This document shows positions 24,738-33,940 of a DNA stretch of 64,000 nt, piece after piece. A program made the position numbers and the translations under genes. The notes under the pieces were generated by a model. It searched no databases. It saw only the letters and a list, made by a program, of their open reading frames with translations, and was not told where the DNA came from. This DNA comes from Longibacter salinarum (GTDB lineage Bacteria; Bacteroidota; Rhodothermia; Rhodothermales; Salinibacteraceae). Position 1 is the first letter of the stretch, and each line of letters starts with the position of its first letter. The stretch spans positions 62,001 through 126,000 of the forward strand of contig NZ_PDEQ01000004.1 of the NCBI RefSeq assembly GCF_002554795.1. The letters are read 5' to 3'.

Positions 24738-26756
24738 CTATCCTTGCGCTTTTTCTTCCGACGTGGTTGGTGCGGCGGGTACATCGCTGGTCGCCTCCCC
24801 GTCGCCGTGGACGTGCGTGTCGCTAGCGTACTGCAGGTCGTGGAGCTTGCGGTAGAGTCCGTCCATCGCTAGCAACTCGTGGTGCGTGCCACGCTCGCGG
24901 ACTTCGCCCTTGTGCAGAACGAGGATCTTGTCGGCGTCCTGCACGGTGGAGAGACGATGCGCGATGGCGAGGGTCGTCCGCCCCTCGGTCAGCCGCTCGA
25001 GGGCCTCCTGAATGAGCTCCTCCGTCTCCGTATCGACACTCGACGTTGCCTCGTCGAGCACCATCACTTCCGGATCGTAGATGAGAGCCCGGACGAAGGC
25101 GAGCAGCTGCCGCTGACCGTGCGAAAGGGAAGCGCCTCGCTCCTTCACGTCCTGCTGATAGTTCTGAGGAAGCTTTTGAATAAAGTCATCGGCACGAACG
25201 ATCTCCGCCGCGCGGTGCATCATCTCGTCGGTCACCTCTGAATCGTTGAGCGTCAGATTTCGCTCAATGGAACCGCTGAACAGGAAGACGTCCTGCGGAA
25301 TCAGCCCAATGTGGCGACGAAGATCCTTCAGCGATAGATCGCGGATGTCTACCCCGTCGATGGTGATGCGACCCCGCTGCGCTTCGTAGAACCGAAGCAG
25401 GATGTTCATGATCGTGGATTTTCCGGCCCCCGTCGCTCCGACCAAGGCAAGCGTTTCGCCCGGCTCAACCCGAAACGACACGTCGCGCAGCACCCAGTCG
25501 GGCTCTCCGTCATGTTCTTCGTACGCAAACCACACATTCTCAAATTCAATCGCGCCTCGAATCTCATCAAGCTGGACCGGGTCATCGGGGTCGTTCAGGC
25601 TCTGATCGTCGTCCAACAGATTGAAGATTCGCTCGGCCCCGGCCATCGCACTCTGCAGCGTGTCGAACTGGTTTGACAGATCGCGAATCGGCTCGAAGAA
25701 CATTCGCGCGTACTGAATGAACGCGAACAGAACCCCCAATGTGAGCGCACTCCCCGCAATGGCGCGCAGGCCGCCGAACCAGAGCACACCGGCGATGGCG
25801 AGGTTAGAGATAATTTGAATGGAGGGCCAGAAGATCGCATAGTAGAAGATCGTCTGGATCCACGCAGCCCGATGCTCATTGTTGATAGCTTCGAATCGCT
25901 GCATCTCCTCGTCCTCGCGGTTGAAGAGTTGCACGATCGACATGCCGGTCACGTGCTCCTGGATGAAGGAATTGAGCCGGGAGACCTGATTGCGGGCTTC
26001 GCGATACTGCACGCGAACGTGCCGACGGAACCAGAACGTGATCCACACCATCAGCGGCATGACGCACAGCGTCACGAGTGCCAGCACCCAGTTCATGTAG
26101 AACATGAGCGCGGCGATGAACACGATGCGGAGGAGGTCGCCGATGACCACGACGAGTCCCGACGACAGCACATTGCTAAGCGCCTCAACGTCGCTGGTCG
26201 TACGCGTGATTAGCTTCCCGACCGGTGTCCGATCGAAAAACTTCAGTGGCTGGTTCTGGATGTGCCGAAAAACCGCCGTGCGCAGATCATAAATCGCATT
26301 CTGCCCGATATACTGCGTCAGGTAGTTCTCCCCGAACTTCAGTATCCCCTCACCGACAAGCGCTAGAACGAGCAAGAGGATGATGGTCTGCAACCCCTCC
26401 AGGTCGCCGACGACGATGTAATTATCGATCGCTTGCTGAACCAGAAGCGGACGAATCGGCCCGAGGAAGGACGCCGCGAGGGTTATCGTCAGCGCAAGAA
26501 CGACCCAACCCTTGTATGGCTTGAGATAATCCGCAATGCGCCGAATGAGGCGTCCGTCGAACTTGAATCCGTCGTCCTTGGGCTCTTCATCCGCATACGG
26601 ATTAACGTCTTCAACGTCTTCTGAAGATTCGACATCGTCAGAATCGATATCGCTCGGACCCGTGCTGGTCCGTTTCGTTTGATCGTTGGAATGTGACGAG
26701 TCGGATGGAGCCAAGGGAATTGCAGGACAAACCGGGGGACGCGGCAGGGAGGGCAA
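24738..26756 (-). CDS. ABC half-exporter with canonical Walker B
   Basis: A 672-residue type IV ABC exporter subunit (MsbA/TM288-like): an acidic N-terminal extension (DSDDVESSEDVEDVNPYAD), six transmembrane helices from about residue 80 to 380, and an ATPase domain. Walker A is ALVGATGAGKSTIMNIL, the signature is ASLSHGQRQLLAF, Walker B is VMVLDEATSSVD with catalytic glutamate, and the switch is IAHRL. It probably pairs with the other half-transporter at 28089-29891, whose catalytic glutamate is replaced. The frame starts with TTG and has no good internal ATG before the membrane domain, so the exact start is uncertain. Confidence 0.93.
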   Translation of the reverse strand: MPSLPRPPVCPAIPLAPSDSSHSNDQTKRTSTGPSDIDSDDVESSEDVEDVNPYADEEPKDDGFKFDGRLIRRIADYLKPYKGWVVLALTITLAASFLGPIRPLLVQQAIDNYIVVGDLEGLQTIILLLVLALVGEGILKFGENYLTQYIGQNAIYDLRTAVFRHIQNQPLKFFDRTPVGKLITRTTSDVEALSNVLSSGLVVVIGDLLRIVFIAALMFYMNWVLALVTLCVMPLMVWITFWFRRHVRVQYREARNQVSRLNSFIQEHVTGMSIVQLFNREDEEMQRFEAINNEHRAAWIQTIFYYAIFWPSIQIISNLAIAGVLWFGGLRAIAGSALTLGVLFAFIQYARMFFEPIRDLSNQFDTLQSAMAGAERIFNLLDDDQSLNDPDDPVQLDEIRGAIEFENVWFAYEEHDGEPDWVLRDVSFRVEPGETLALVGATGAGKSTIMNILLRFYEAQRGRITIDGVDIRDLSLKDLRRHIGLIPQDVFLFSGSIERNLTLNDSEVTDEMMHRAAEIVRADDFIQKLPQNYQQDVKERGASLSHGQRQLLAFVRALIYDPEVMVLDEATSSVDTETEELIQEALERLTEGRTTLAIAHRLSTVQDADKILVLHKGEVRERGTHHELLAMDGLYRKLHDLQYASDTHVHGDGEATSDVPAAPTTSEEKAQG

Positions 26757-26925
26757 GAATCAATGCCAGATAGGGACAACTCACAGCAACCGCTCCATGT
26801 TGCGTGCGGCGCGGGTGACCCTACGTTCGTTTCCGGTTGATTACGGAATGAGCGATCTGCACTATCGTGCAGGTTTCGGCGTTTGGACGTTGGAACGTTC
26901 TCTTCCCCAGAAGATGCGCGCGAAT

Positions 26926-26960
26926 CACAATTCGAAATTCGCAATACCCAATCCTTAATT
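26926..26960. repeat. heptamer array running into RNase Z stop codon
   Basis: Five degenerate 7-bp units (CACAATT, CGAAATT, CGCAATA, CCCAATC, CTTAATT). The RNase Z stop codon (26955-26957) lies inside the last unit. Closely similar in sequence to the array at 50981-51029. Confidence 0.8.
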
Positions 26961-27905
26961 CCCTGCCCACTTCTCCCGCGGGTCGAGCATGTATCGTTTT
27001 AGTTCGATCGCCGCCTCCGTATGGGGAAACACGTCCCGCGCATCGGCCACCAGTTGATCGGCGCTTTCGTAGCGTGCGCTGATGTGCGTCAGGAGAAGCC
27101 GGCGAGCCTTCGCGTCCCGCGCTACCTCGGCGGCCTCCCTGGCGGTTGAGTGCCCGGTCTCTACGGCTTGCTCCTGGAGTTCGTGCGCGAACGTGGCGTC
27201 GTGAATGACAAGGTCGACGTCGCGGCTCAACTGCCGGCTGCCCGCACACGGGCGGGTATCCGTACAGTAGGCGAAGGAAATACCCGGACGCTCCGGCCCG
27301 ACGACCTGCTCCGGCTCGACGACGTGTCCATCCGACATTGTGACACGTTCGCCTTTATGCAACCGCCCGAAGTCGCGGGGATCGGTGACACCCAGTTCTC
27401 GCGCACGCTCCGGGTGGAAGCGACCGCGTCGGGGCTTCTCTTCTAGCCGGTAACCGACCGTCGGAATACGATGCTGGAGAGGACGCGCGGTGACGACAAA
27501 TTCGTCGGTTTCGTAAACCACGGCGCCATCAACGGTCGACGCGGGATCCAGCTCCATCACGCTCAATCCATATGGCATCTCCTGCTCGGACACGCCCGCC
27601 GCGGCAGAAAGAAACCGGTTCAATCCCTCGGGGCCGATGACCGTGATGGGCTCGTGCCGGTGCAACTGACCAATCGTCGCGGCCAGCCCCGGTAATCCGT
27701 AGATGTGATCCCCATGCAAGTGGGTGATAAAAATGGCGTCCACACGTGCACGGTTGAGACCGGCGTGCAGAAGCCGATACTGCGCTCCCTCTCCACAATC
27801 GAACAGCAGCATTCGCCCCTTTCGCTCCACCGCAACGGCTGACAGGTGTCGATCCCGAATGGGCACAGCCCCCGCGGTCCCAAGAGGAATCACCGTCGTC
27901 TGCAT
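26955..27905 (-). CDS. rnz: ribonuclease Z
   Basis: A 316-residue metallo-beta-lactamase-fold endonuclease that matures tRNA 3' ends. The zinc motif is FITHLHGDHIYGLPGL (HxHxDH), with later ligands in LVIHDATFAHEL and GHSTAREAAEVA, and the final LLLTHISARY. An exosite region with HRIPTVGYRLEEKPRRGRF is present as in bacterial RNase Z. ATG 27905 gives the standard N-terminus MQTTVIPLGTAGAVP; the longer frame would read through a G-rich heptamer array. It sits between two ABC half-exporter genes on the same strand, an unusual interruption of what is probably a functional pair. Confidence 0.96.
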   Translation of the reverse strand: MQTTVIPLGTAGAVPIRDRHLSAVAVERKGRMLLFDCGEGAQYRLLHAGLNRARVDAIFITHLHGDHIYGLPGLAATIGQLHRHEPITVIGPEGLNRFLSAAAGVSEQEMPYGLSVMELDPASTVDGAVVYETDEFVVTARPLQHRIPTVGYRLEEKPRRGRFHPERARELGVTDPRDFGRLHKGERVTMSDGHVVEPEQVVGPERPGISFAYCTDTRPCAGSRQLSRDVDLVIHDATFAHELQEQAVETGHSTAREAAEVARDAKARRLLLTHISARYESADQLVADARDVFPHTEAAIELKRYMLDPREKWAGN

Positions 27906-27960
27906 TTGTGGGGGTTGGGGTTTGGAGTGTGAGGTGCGGGGGGTGTGGGTGAACGGGGGA
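27906..27960. repeat. degenerate heptamer array abutting RNase Z start
   Basis: G/T-rich on the plus strand (GTGGGGG, TTGGGGT, TTGGAGT, GTGAGGT and so on), therefore C/A-rich and nearly G-free on the mRNA. It begins at the base before the start codon. Units are more diverged than in the other arrays. Confidence 0.65.
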
Positions 27961-28040
27961 GCGGGCGGAAGGACGAATAGGCTAGACCGCAATTCTTAAA
28001 GCAGGTCGACACGGTCGTGCCACGCTCACACCGTCCTGCC

Positions 28041-28089
28041 GAACTCTGAACTTTGAACACTGAACTCTGAACACTGAACTCTGAACTCT
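28041..28089. repeat. heptamer array (GAACTCT) ending at ABC stop codon
   Basis: Seven units (GAACTCT, GAACTTT, GAACACT, GAACTCT, GAACACT, GAACTCT, GAACTCT) with no break in phase. The first base of the ABC stop codon, as read on the plus strand, is the last base of the array. Confidence 0.97.
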
Positions 28090-29891
28090 TAACCGTATGC
28101 TTCGATTTCTTCTTCGAGTAGCTGCTTCCTGTACAGATCGGCATAGACCCCGTCCTGCTCCATGAGCTCGTCGTGGGTGCCCCGCTCGGCGATCCGCCCC
28201 TCGTCCATCACTAGTATCAGGTCGGCCTCCTGGACTGCACTTAATCGATGACTGACGATGATGAGCGTGTGGCTTCCCTGGCGATCGCGCAACGATCGAA
28301 GAATGTTGCGCTCCGTCGCTGTATCGACAGCCGAAAGGGCGTCATCAAAGATCAAGATTCGGGGATCGCGGATGAGCGCTCGAGCGATCGAGGTCCGCTG
28401 CTTTTGTCCACCCGACAGCGTGATCCCTCGCTCCCCGACGAAGGTGTCGAAGCCGTTCGGAAAGTCGTCCACGTTGGCGAGAAGATCGGCTTCGCTAGCG
28501 GCTCGCTCAATCTCGTCCCCGTCCGCATCAAGCTTGCCAAACGCGATATTGTTGGCGACGGTATCACTGAACAGGAAGACATCCTGCGGGACGTAGCCGA
28601 TGTTCGTTCGGAGCGTCTCCAGTGGAATGGAGCGGACATCGTGCCCGTCCACCTCGACCTGGCCTTCCGTTGGTTCGAGAAGGCGCGGAATCATTTCCAC
28701 AAGTGTACTCTTTCCCGCCCCCGTGCGTCCGACAATCGCCAGGGTCTCATCCGGTTTCAGGTCGAAGCTGACGTTTTTCAGCGCCGGCTCCTGCTCGGCT
28801 TCGTAGGAAAACGACACGTCGCGGAAGGTAATCCGGCCGTCGATTTCCTGAATGCTCTCGTCCGTCTGCATTCCGTCGGCGATGTCGGGATCTGCATCCA
28901 TGATTTTGTGCAGCCGGCTCACGGATGCCGATGCACGCTGGATCATCGTGATCACGAACCCAAGTGAGGCGACGGGCCAGGTCATCATGCTCACATAGAG
29001 AACGTACTCCACAATATTTCCAATCGTGATCGTGCCCTGCGCGACCAGCCGTCCGCCCATCCAGACGACAATGATCGTGGAAATTCCGACCATCAGCAGA
29101 AAGACCGGACGCCAGGCCGATTCGACGAGCGCGAGGTCAAGATTCCGACGCTTGTACTCTTCGCTCTCCGAACTGAATGCTTCCGATTCCGCATCCTCAC
29201 GCGTATACGCCTTCAACACGCGGATTCCAGCCAACGCCTCCTGTACCCGACTCGTGACAGTGGAATACTGCTCCTGCAATCGGTCGCTGCGCCAGTGCAC
29301 CATGCGTGCCATGAAAAAGACGGAGACCGCGAGCAGCGGCATCGGAATCAGCGCGTACAGCGTCAGCTTCGGTGAGATGATAAACATGACCGAGATCGCG
29401 GTGAGCACCATCACGAGCGACCGCGTCACGTACATAATGGCCGGCCCAATGTAGCGCCGCACCTTCTCGATATCGTCGGTTGCTCGCGTAATGACATCTC
29501 CCGTCGAATACTCCTGGTAGAACCGGGGCGACAGCTTCTGCAGGTGCCGGTAGAGGGAATTCCTGAGGTCGTACTCGATGTGGCGAGATGCGACGACGAC
29601 GGTTTGCCGCATCAAGAACATGAACAACCCGCTGATCACGGACAGCCCAATAATTGTGATCGCGAAAAGGAGCAGGGTGCCGAACAGATAGCTATAGATC
29701 ATCGGCTGCCCGGCGGTCCCTTCGAACACACCGTGCACCTGAACGAAGCGCGGAATCGAGTCGATCGTCTGTCGAACGACGCTCGGGACACTAATCTGAA
29801 AGCCCGCGGACGCCATTGTGCACAGCAACCCCGGAATAAAGAGCCATTTGTACGTCCAAAAGTAGTGATTCAGGCGGGAGAGCGGTCCCAT
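28089..29891 (-). CDS. ABC half-exporter with degenerate Walker B
   Basis: A 600-residue type IV ABC exporter subunit: six transmembrane helices in residues 15-330 and an ATPase domain after that. Walker A is AIVGRTGAGKSTLVEMIP, the signature is LSGGQKQRTSIARAL, and Walker B reads RILIFDDALSAVD, so the catalytic glutamate is an aspartate. That substitution marks the degenerate site of heterodimeric exporters such as TM287/288, and the gene at 24738-26756 carries the intact glutamate. The two likely form one heterodimeric multidrug or lipid exporter. Transcription order is this gene, rnz, then the partner. A terminator-like hairpin lies just before its start. Confidence 0.93.
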   Translation of the reverse strand: MGPLSRLNHYFWTYKWLFIPGLLCTMASAGFQISVPSVVRQTIDSIPRFVQVHGVFEGTAGQPMIYSYLFGTLLLFAITIIGLSVISGLFMFLMRQTVVVASRHIEYDLRNSLYRHLQKLSPRFYQEYSTGDVITRATDDIEKVRRYIGPAIMYVTRSLVMVLTAISVMFIISPKLTLYALIPMPLLAVSVFFMARMVHWRSDRLQEQYSTVTSRVQEALAGIRVLKAYTREDAESEAFSSESEEYKRRNLDLALVESAWRPVFLLMVGISTIIVVWMGGRLVAQGTITIGNIVEYVLYVSMMTWPVASLGFVITMIQRASASVSRLHKIMDADPDIADGMQTDESIQEIDGRITFRDVSFSYEAEQEPALKNVSFDLKPDETLAIVGRTGAGKSTLVEMIPRLLEPTEGQVEVDGHDVRSIPLETLRTNIGYVPQDVFLFSDTVANNIAFGKLDADGDEIERAASEADLLANVDDFPNGFDTFVGERGITLSGGQKQRTSIARALIRDPRILIFDDALSAVDTATERNILRSLRDRQGSHTLIIVSHRLSAVQEADLILVMDEGRIAERGTHDELMEQDGVYADLYRKQLLEEEIEAYG

Positions 29892-29908
29892 GGGGCTTAC
29901 GATTCGTT

Positions 29909-29939
29909 AAAAAAACCACGGCCGGAAGGTACTGCCGTG
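29909..29939 (-). terminator. terminator-like hairpin just upstream of ABC start
   Basis: Minus strand CACGGC and GCCGTG (11-nt loop) followed by GTTTTTTT. It ends 18 bases before the ABC start codon and 425 bases past the previous gene, so attenuation of the ABC gene is one reading; distal termination of the upstream gene is the other. Confidence 0.5.
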
Positions 29940-30023
29940 TAAACTGCTCTGCTGCTACGAAGGGCACAATTTGCTGATCCAAACGCGCCCCGCCAAACCT
30001 GAATCGTAACGTTCGAAAAACTG

Positions 30024-30065
30024 GTTCAACGTTCAGCGTTCAACGTTCAGAGTTCAACGTTCAGG
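30024..30065. repeat. heptamer array (GTTCAAC/GTTCAGC)
   Basis: Six perfect-length units alternating GTTCAAC with GTTCAGC, GTTCAGA and GTTCAGG. Located mid-spacer, upstream of the ABC gene; on the mRNA the units read GTTGAAC/CTGAAC. Confidence 0.95.
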
Positions 30066-30327
30066 GCTAGCTACCGGGCCGTATAATTTCAAACCGGGAT
30101 GTCTTCGTATGTCAGTGAGAAGCGGACCTCATGCGTCTCCGACATGACCGGTACCGTCGAACGTGGCGCACTCTCACACTCTCATACCCACATACGCCCG
30201 TACATTTCGGAGCAACCACGCCTGGGAATGCTAAAATGACACACGCTCTAACGAAAGAGGCCGGAAGGGAAAGTTCAGAGTTCGCAGCACCGGATCGTGT
30301 CGCCCCCCTACCTCCCTTTCTGCCATC

Positions 30328-30367
30328 CCTCAAACCTCATACCCCAAACCTCATACCTCAAACCTCA
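30328..30367. repeat. heptamer array (CCTCAAA/CCTCATA) containing stop codon
   Basis: Five full units (CCTCAAA, CCTCATA, CCCCAAA, CCTCATA, CCTCAAA) and a partial unit CCTCA. The stop codon of the cNMP-domain gene (plus-strand TCA at 30365-30367) is part of the last unit. Confidence 0.95.
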
Positions 30368-30946
30368 CGAACTTACAGCCGTCGCGGCGTCGGCGTAGGA
30401 TTGCAGGGCGATGTCTTTGCCGGATTGCTCGGAGACCACATGCACCAGTTCGACGTGCTGCCCCCCGATCCATCGCGCGAGAGCCATCATGATTTCCGCC
30501 CCGGCGGACGGGTTGCGCTTGATGATATTCTTCAGGTCGGGCCGGAAGAACCCGAGAACCCGCGCCTCCGTCAGCGTTTCTGCCGTCTCCAGACGCTCGA
30601 AATCGCCGAGAATCGATAGCACTCCGAACGCCTCCCCGGGGCGCAGGTCGCGAAGCATCTTTGCGACGCCCGGCTCTGCCTCGGATCGGAGCTGAATGCG
30701 TCCCTGCTCGATCACATACAACCCGAGCCCGGGATCTCCCTCGTAGTACAGCACCTCACCTCTGCGATACGAACGCCGATGCATCGCCTCGGCGAGTGCG
30801 TACAGCGCGCCCGTCGAACAGTGTTCAAACGCTGGCACCTGCTGCACGAGATCAACGATTTCCTGCGTCCGTGCATCAATCCGGCGACGGAAGAGGCGTC
30901 GCATCACGCGACCACTCGCGCGGACGAGATTTCGGAACGTCGACAT
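30365..30946 (-). CDS. cyclic nucleotide-binding-domain protein without DNA-binding domain
   Basis: A 193-residue cytoplasmic protein. A basic N-terminus (RASGRVMRRLFRRR) leads into a cNMP-binding beta-roll: LVQQVPAFEHCSTGALYALAEAM, RGEVLYYEGDPGLGLYVIEQGRIQL, LRPGEAFGVLSILGDFERLETAETL. The phosphate-binding cassette keeps GEAFG but lacks the usual second glutamate (FGV for FGE), so cyclic nucleotide binding may be lost. No helix-turn-helix follows; the tail is helical (AEIMMALARWIGGQHVELV). This differs from Crp/Fnr regulators, and the role is unknown. ATG 30946 was preferred over an upstream non-ATG start. Confidence 0.82.
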   Translation of the reverse strand: MSTFRNLVRASGRVMRRLFRRRIDARTQEIVDLVQQVPAFEHCSTGALYALAEAMHRRSYRRGEVLYYEGDPGLGLYVIEQGRIQLRSEAEPGVAKMLRDLRPGEAFGVLSILGDFERLETAETLTEARVLGFFRPDLKNIIKRNPSAGAEIMMALARWIGGQHVELVHVVSEQSGKDIALQSYADAATAVSS

Positions 30947-31114
30947 GTTCAGGGGCAAATAGGTGAAGGAAAGCAAAACCGATCCTCGACGGTGAGACGA
31001 CGAGTCGTCGGACGTGTTGCCATATGGGACTCGCGATACGCCATTTCATATCGTGAGCAGGAGTCTATCCACGCCGTCCCTTCGGCCATAAAAGGTCCAC
31101 GTTCGCCGTCCGTG

Positions 31115-33703
31115 CTAAAACGTATGACCGATCCCGAAGTGAAGCACGCGTGCTTCCGGCGCGCCAAAGCTTCTGCGGAGTACATCATCTTCTGCGGGCG
31201 ACGGATCGTGGATCTTCCACGCGTAGTCCAGGCGTGCAACAAGGTAATCCCACATGATACGAATGCCAATTCCGGAGCCCACGCCGATCTCCCCGACCGC
31301 GTCGGGCAGTCGGAAGCGGCCGTCGGTTCCCGGTCGGTTGGCATCGCCGTCAAGTCCAGGATTCCGCGGCCCGAACCACACATTTCCGGCATCCACGAAC
31401 GTTGCAAGTCCCCAGTTCCCGCCCAATATGTTGCGTAGTACCACGGTTCGGAGCTCGGCGCTCGTCTCGAACTTGACGTCTCCGCCGAGAATGTTTGCAA
31501 TGTCTCCGGATGACGCTCCGTCGCTGTCGCCTGTGGTCAGGGATGCGCCACCCGGACCGAGTGCACGCAGCTCCCAACCCCGAACGCTGGTTGCACCGCC
31601 ACTGAAGAAGCGCCGGTCAAACGGGACACGATTGGGCCGGGCGATGGGTAATGCGACGCCTCCAAAAACCTTGTACGCGAACGTCGTTCCGCGACTCAGC
31701 GGATGATACTGTCGAATGTCGAGCGTCGCTCGTGCGTACGGTCGATAAATCAGGCGCCCACCCTGCACGCCATCCGCGGCATCCGAGGCCGTGCCGTCAC
31801 TGCTCGAGCCGAACAACCCCGGCAAGCTGTACTCGATTCGTCCGGGCGAAAATGCAAATTCGTCGAGCGCAAGCGGGATCAGGTTGCCAATTTCTGCGGA
31901 CGCCTCGTACACGTGACCTTGATCGCGACGCAGCGGATTTGCCGTCGCCGAGCGCAGCGTGTAGCGGAACGCGGTGTTCACCTGCGGCTGCGTATAATCT
32001 TCCAGAATCTGCGTCCGTTGGACGGGATCGGTGATGCCACCGCCGCCATCGGGATCACCGAATACACGGCGTAGAAATCGCTCTTCAAACTGCGGCAAGG
32101 CGTCCGGATTGCTAAGACTCACGTCCAGCACGTCGACCAGCGAGATCAGTGTCGGCGTATGCTCCATCTCCAGTCTCATCCGCGCACTTCCACGCCCCCG
32201 AATAAGCAAGCCCAGATCATTTCGCCGGGCGGTCAGGAAACTGAGGGAAAGACGCGTCCGGGCATTCCGAAGGTTGTATACGGACTCGAAAAAGCGAAAC
32301 GGGCGAAGCAGATACGGCAGTGTCAGCGATGTCGTCGCCTCGAACTGAGCGGACGTTACGATGGTGGAGTCCAGCCCAGTCGCAATCGAGCCTGACGTGT
32401 TAGCCCGAAACGTCTCACCACCCCCAAACGCATTCACGTTTTCGTATGTGAGGCCGACGCCCACCCCGAATTCATTCTGAATCGTCGTCGTCGTCGGATC
32501 GCCTGTCGGGTCACGCTGCAGCACAAACGTCTCCGCTCTCACGCGATGACGATTGCGCGTCTGCGCGTCGATGCGTAGCGGAAGGAACGGATCCTCGATC
32601 CCCGGAACGTGCACCGTATCGCTGAAGACCGTGCTGATGTTGGTGAAAGCGAAGACGCCCGTTCCCTCGAGACGCCGCTTCGTCGCGAGCACTTTCGAGC
32701 GGTCGTACACAGCTCCAGGTTTGTATTGGAGTGCGCGGCGAACGATGCCGGTCCCAACCCGACCATCCTCTCGTACTTCGACGATAACCGGAGCAACCGT
32801 CTTCCCCGCCTCCGTGGTTTCCACGTCCAGCGTATCGGTTTCTGGAGCGGCTTCCGGCTCCGTGCCTTCGATTCGCACAGTCAGTCGACCAAATCGATAC
32901 CGTTCACCCGGTCGCACCCGGAACGTGACGTCGAAGCTATCCGGTTTCGGCTGATAGACAATCGCCCGGATGCTATCCCGAGAGATAGCTGCGTATCCCT
33001 GATTGCGGAGATACGTAAGCAGTCGCCCACGCTCCTCCAGCAGACGCGGCTTCGAGTATCGGGTATCATCCGCCTCGTAGACGAGCAGCGAGTCACCGGA
33101 GACGGCTTCTGGTTCGATGACGGACTCCTCCACGAGACGCCGCTTTTGCTCATCGTTTAGCATATCGAGGCCATCATACCGGACAGTGCGAATGTACGTG
33201 GGCTGTCCGGGACGTACCCGGAAGATGACACGTACGCGATCCTCCCACTCGGTGTCGATCACCTCGACGGCTATCGCTGCATCACGGAATCCCTGCTGCT
33301 CGTAAAACAGCCGAAGCCGTTCGACATCGTCGCTCAGCGCCGTCGAATCCAGGACGGCTGGCGGCTCTCCACTCGCTTTTAAAGCTCGACCCACACGCTT
33401 CCCGAGCACCCCGGAGTCGCCCAACTGATAAATCCACCTCCACCACGTCAGGCCAGGGATGCTCAAAATTCGACGATTGGGCTCCGTACGAATCCGGCGT
33501 TTTAGCTCGCTGTCGGAAAAGAACGTGTTGCCGGTTATCGATACACTCCGTACAACCGCTTCCTCTCCGTCCTCCTCCTGCGGCGCGTCCTGTGCTAAGG
33601 AAGAGGTCATACCTGCCCCAATCATCACTAGCGTCACGAACACAACCCGAAAGAAAAAGCCCGGGCGATGTGTAAGGTGACAAAGCAAATCAGACGGGTA
33701 CAT
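31115..33703 (-). CDS. BamA/TamA family outer membrane protein
   Basis: An 862-residue Omp85-family protein, inserting or exporting beta-barrel proteins or surface components. The signal peptide (VVFVTLVMIGAGMTSSLAQ) is followed by about three to four POTRA-type repeats (VVRSVSITGNTFFSDSELKRR; TYIRTVRYDGLDMLNDEQ; GERYRFGRLTVRIEG), then a C-terminal barrel from about residue 400. The conserved barrel motif is RRFFSGGATSVRGWELRALG, equivalent to the VRGF/Y loop, and the protein ends in aromatic phenylalanine (GIGHTF) as expected for a beta-signal. No Skp, BamB-D or TamB gene is adjacent, so BamA versus TamA role is undecided. Confidence 0.92.
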   Translation of the reverse strand: MYPSDLLCHLTHRPGFFFRVVFVTLVMIGAGMTSSLAQDAPQEEDGEEAVVRSVSITGNTFFSDSELKRRIRTEPNRRILSIPGLTWWRWIYQLGDSGVLGKRVGRALKASGEPPAVLDSTALSDDVERLRLFYEQQGFRDAAIAVEVIDTEWEDRVRVIFRVRPGQPTYIRTVRYDGLDMLNDEQKRRLVEESVIEPEAVSGDSLLVYEADDTRYSKPRLLEERGRLLTYLRNQGYAAISRDSIRAIVYQPKPDSFDVTFRVRPGERYRFGRLTVRIEGTEPEAAPETDTLDVETTEAGKTVAPVIVEVREDGRVGTGIVRRALQYKPGAVYDRSKVLATKRRLEGTGVFAFTNISTVFSDTVHVPGIEDPFLPLRIDAQTRNRHRVRAETFVLQRDPTGDPTTTTIQNEFGVGVGLTYENVNAFGGGETFRANTSGSIATGLDSTIVTSAQFEATTSLTLPYLLRPFRFFESVYNLRNARTRLSLSFLTARRNDLGLLIRGRGSARMRLEMEHTPTLISLVDVLDVSLSNPDALPQFEERFLRRVFGDPDGGGGITDPVQRTQILEDYTQPQVNTAFRYTLRSATANPLRRDQGHVYEASAEIGNLIPLALDEFAFSPGRIEYSLPGLFGSSSDGTASDAADGVQGGRLIYRPYARATLDIRQYHPLSRGTTFAYKVFGGVALPIARPNRVPFDRRFFSGGATSVRGWELRALGPGGASLTTGDSDGASSGDIANILGGDVKFETSAELRTVVLRNILGGNWGLATFVDAGNVWFGPRNPGLDGDANRPGTDGRFRLPDAVGEIGVGSGIGIRIMWDYLVARLDYAWKIHDPSPAEDDVLRRSFGAPEARVLHFGIGHTF

Positions 33704-33878
33704 ACGCTGAGAGCAGGAAATAATGACCGCTCGTTCGAGAGCAGAAACACGAACGAGGCGGTGTGATCAGGACGTGTGTGTGTTCGCGTCAAGCAACGAA
33801 GGGTTCCTATAAAACGTCTTTGGCCCGCCATTCGTGCCGTCCTGGAAAACGAACCCCCGTGAAGATCGCTATGGGTAA
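33704..33878. other. intergenic, BamA-like promoter region
   Basis: About 175 bases between the M23 terminator and the BamA/TamA-like start. It should contain that gene's promoter. No repeat or RNA gene was seen. Confidence 0.4.
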
Positions 33879-33910
33879 TAAAAAAACGTCCCGACCGTGG
33901 CCGAGACGTT
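33879..33910 (-). terminator. intrinsic terminator of M23 peptidase gene
   Basis: Minus strand AACGTCTCGGCC pairs with GGTCGGGACGTT (ten of twelve pairs), followed by a run of seven T residues counting the stem end. It lies 30 bases past the peptidase stop. Confidence 0.85.
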
Positions 33911-33940
33911 TACGTAAAGCGTGTACGTCGAATGTATCGA

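Larger units (their letters stand above)
29892..30364. other. intergenic region with repeat arrays
   Basis: About 470 bases between the cNMP-domain gene and the ABC gene, both minus. It holds two clear heptamer arrays (30024-30065 and 30328-30367), a weaker one around 30167-30200, and a terminator-like hairpin at 29909-29939. No credible protein gene. Confidence 0.7.

Noticed and set aside
29980-30012. CGCCAAACCTG near the ABC gene as a remnant of the inverted-repeat element
   Set aside because: Only about ten bases resemble the terminal repeat and no partner arm or interior similarity was found.
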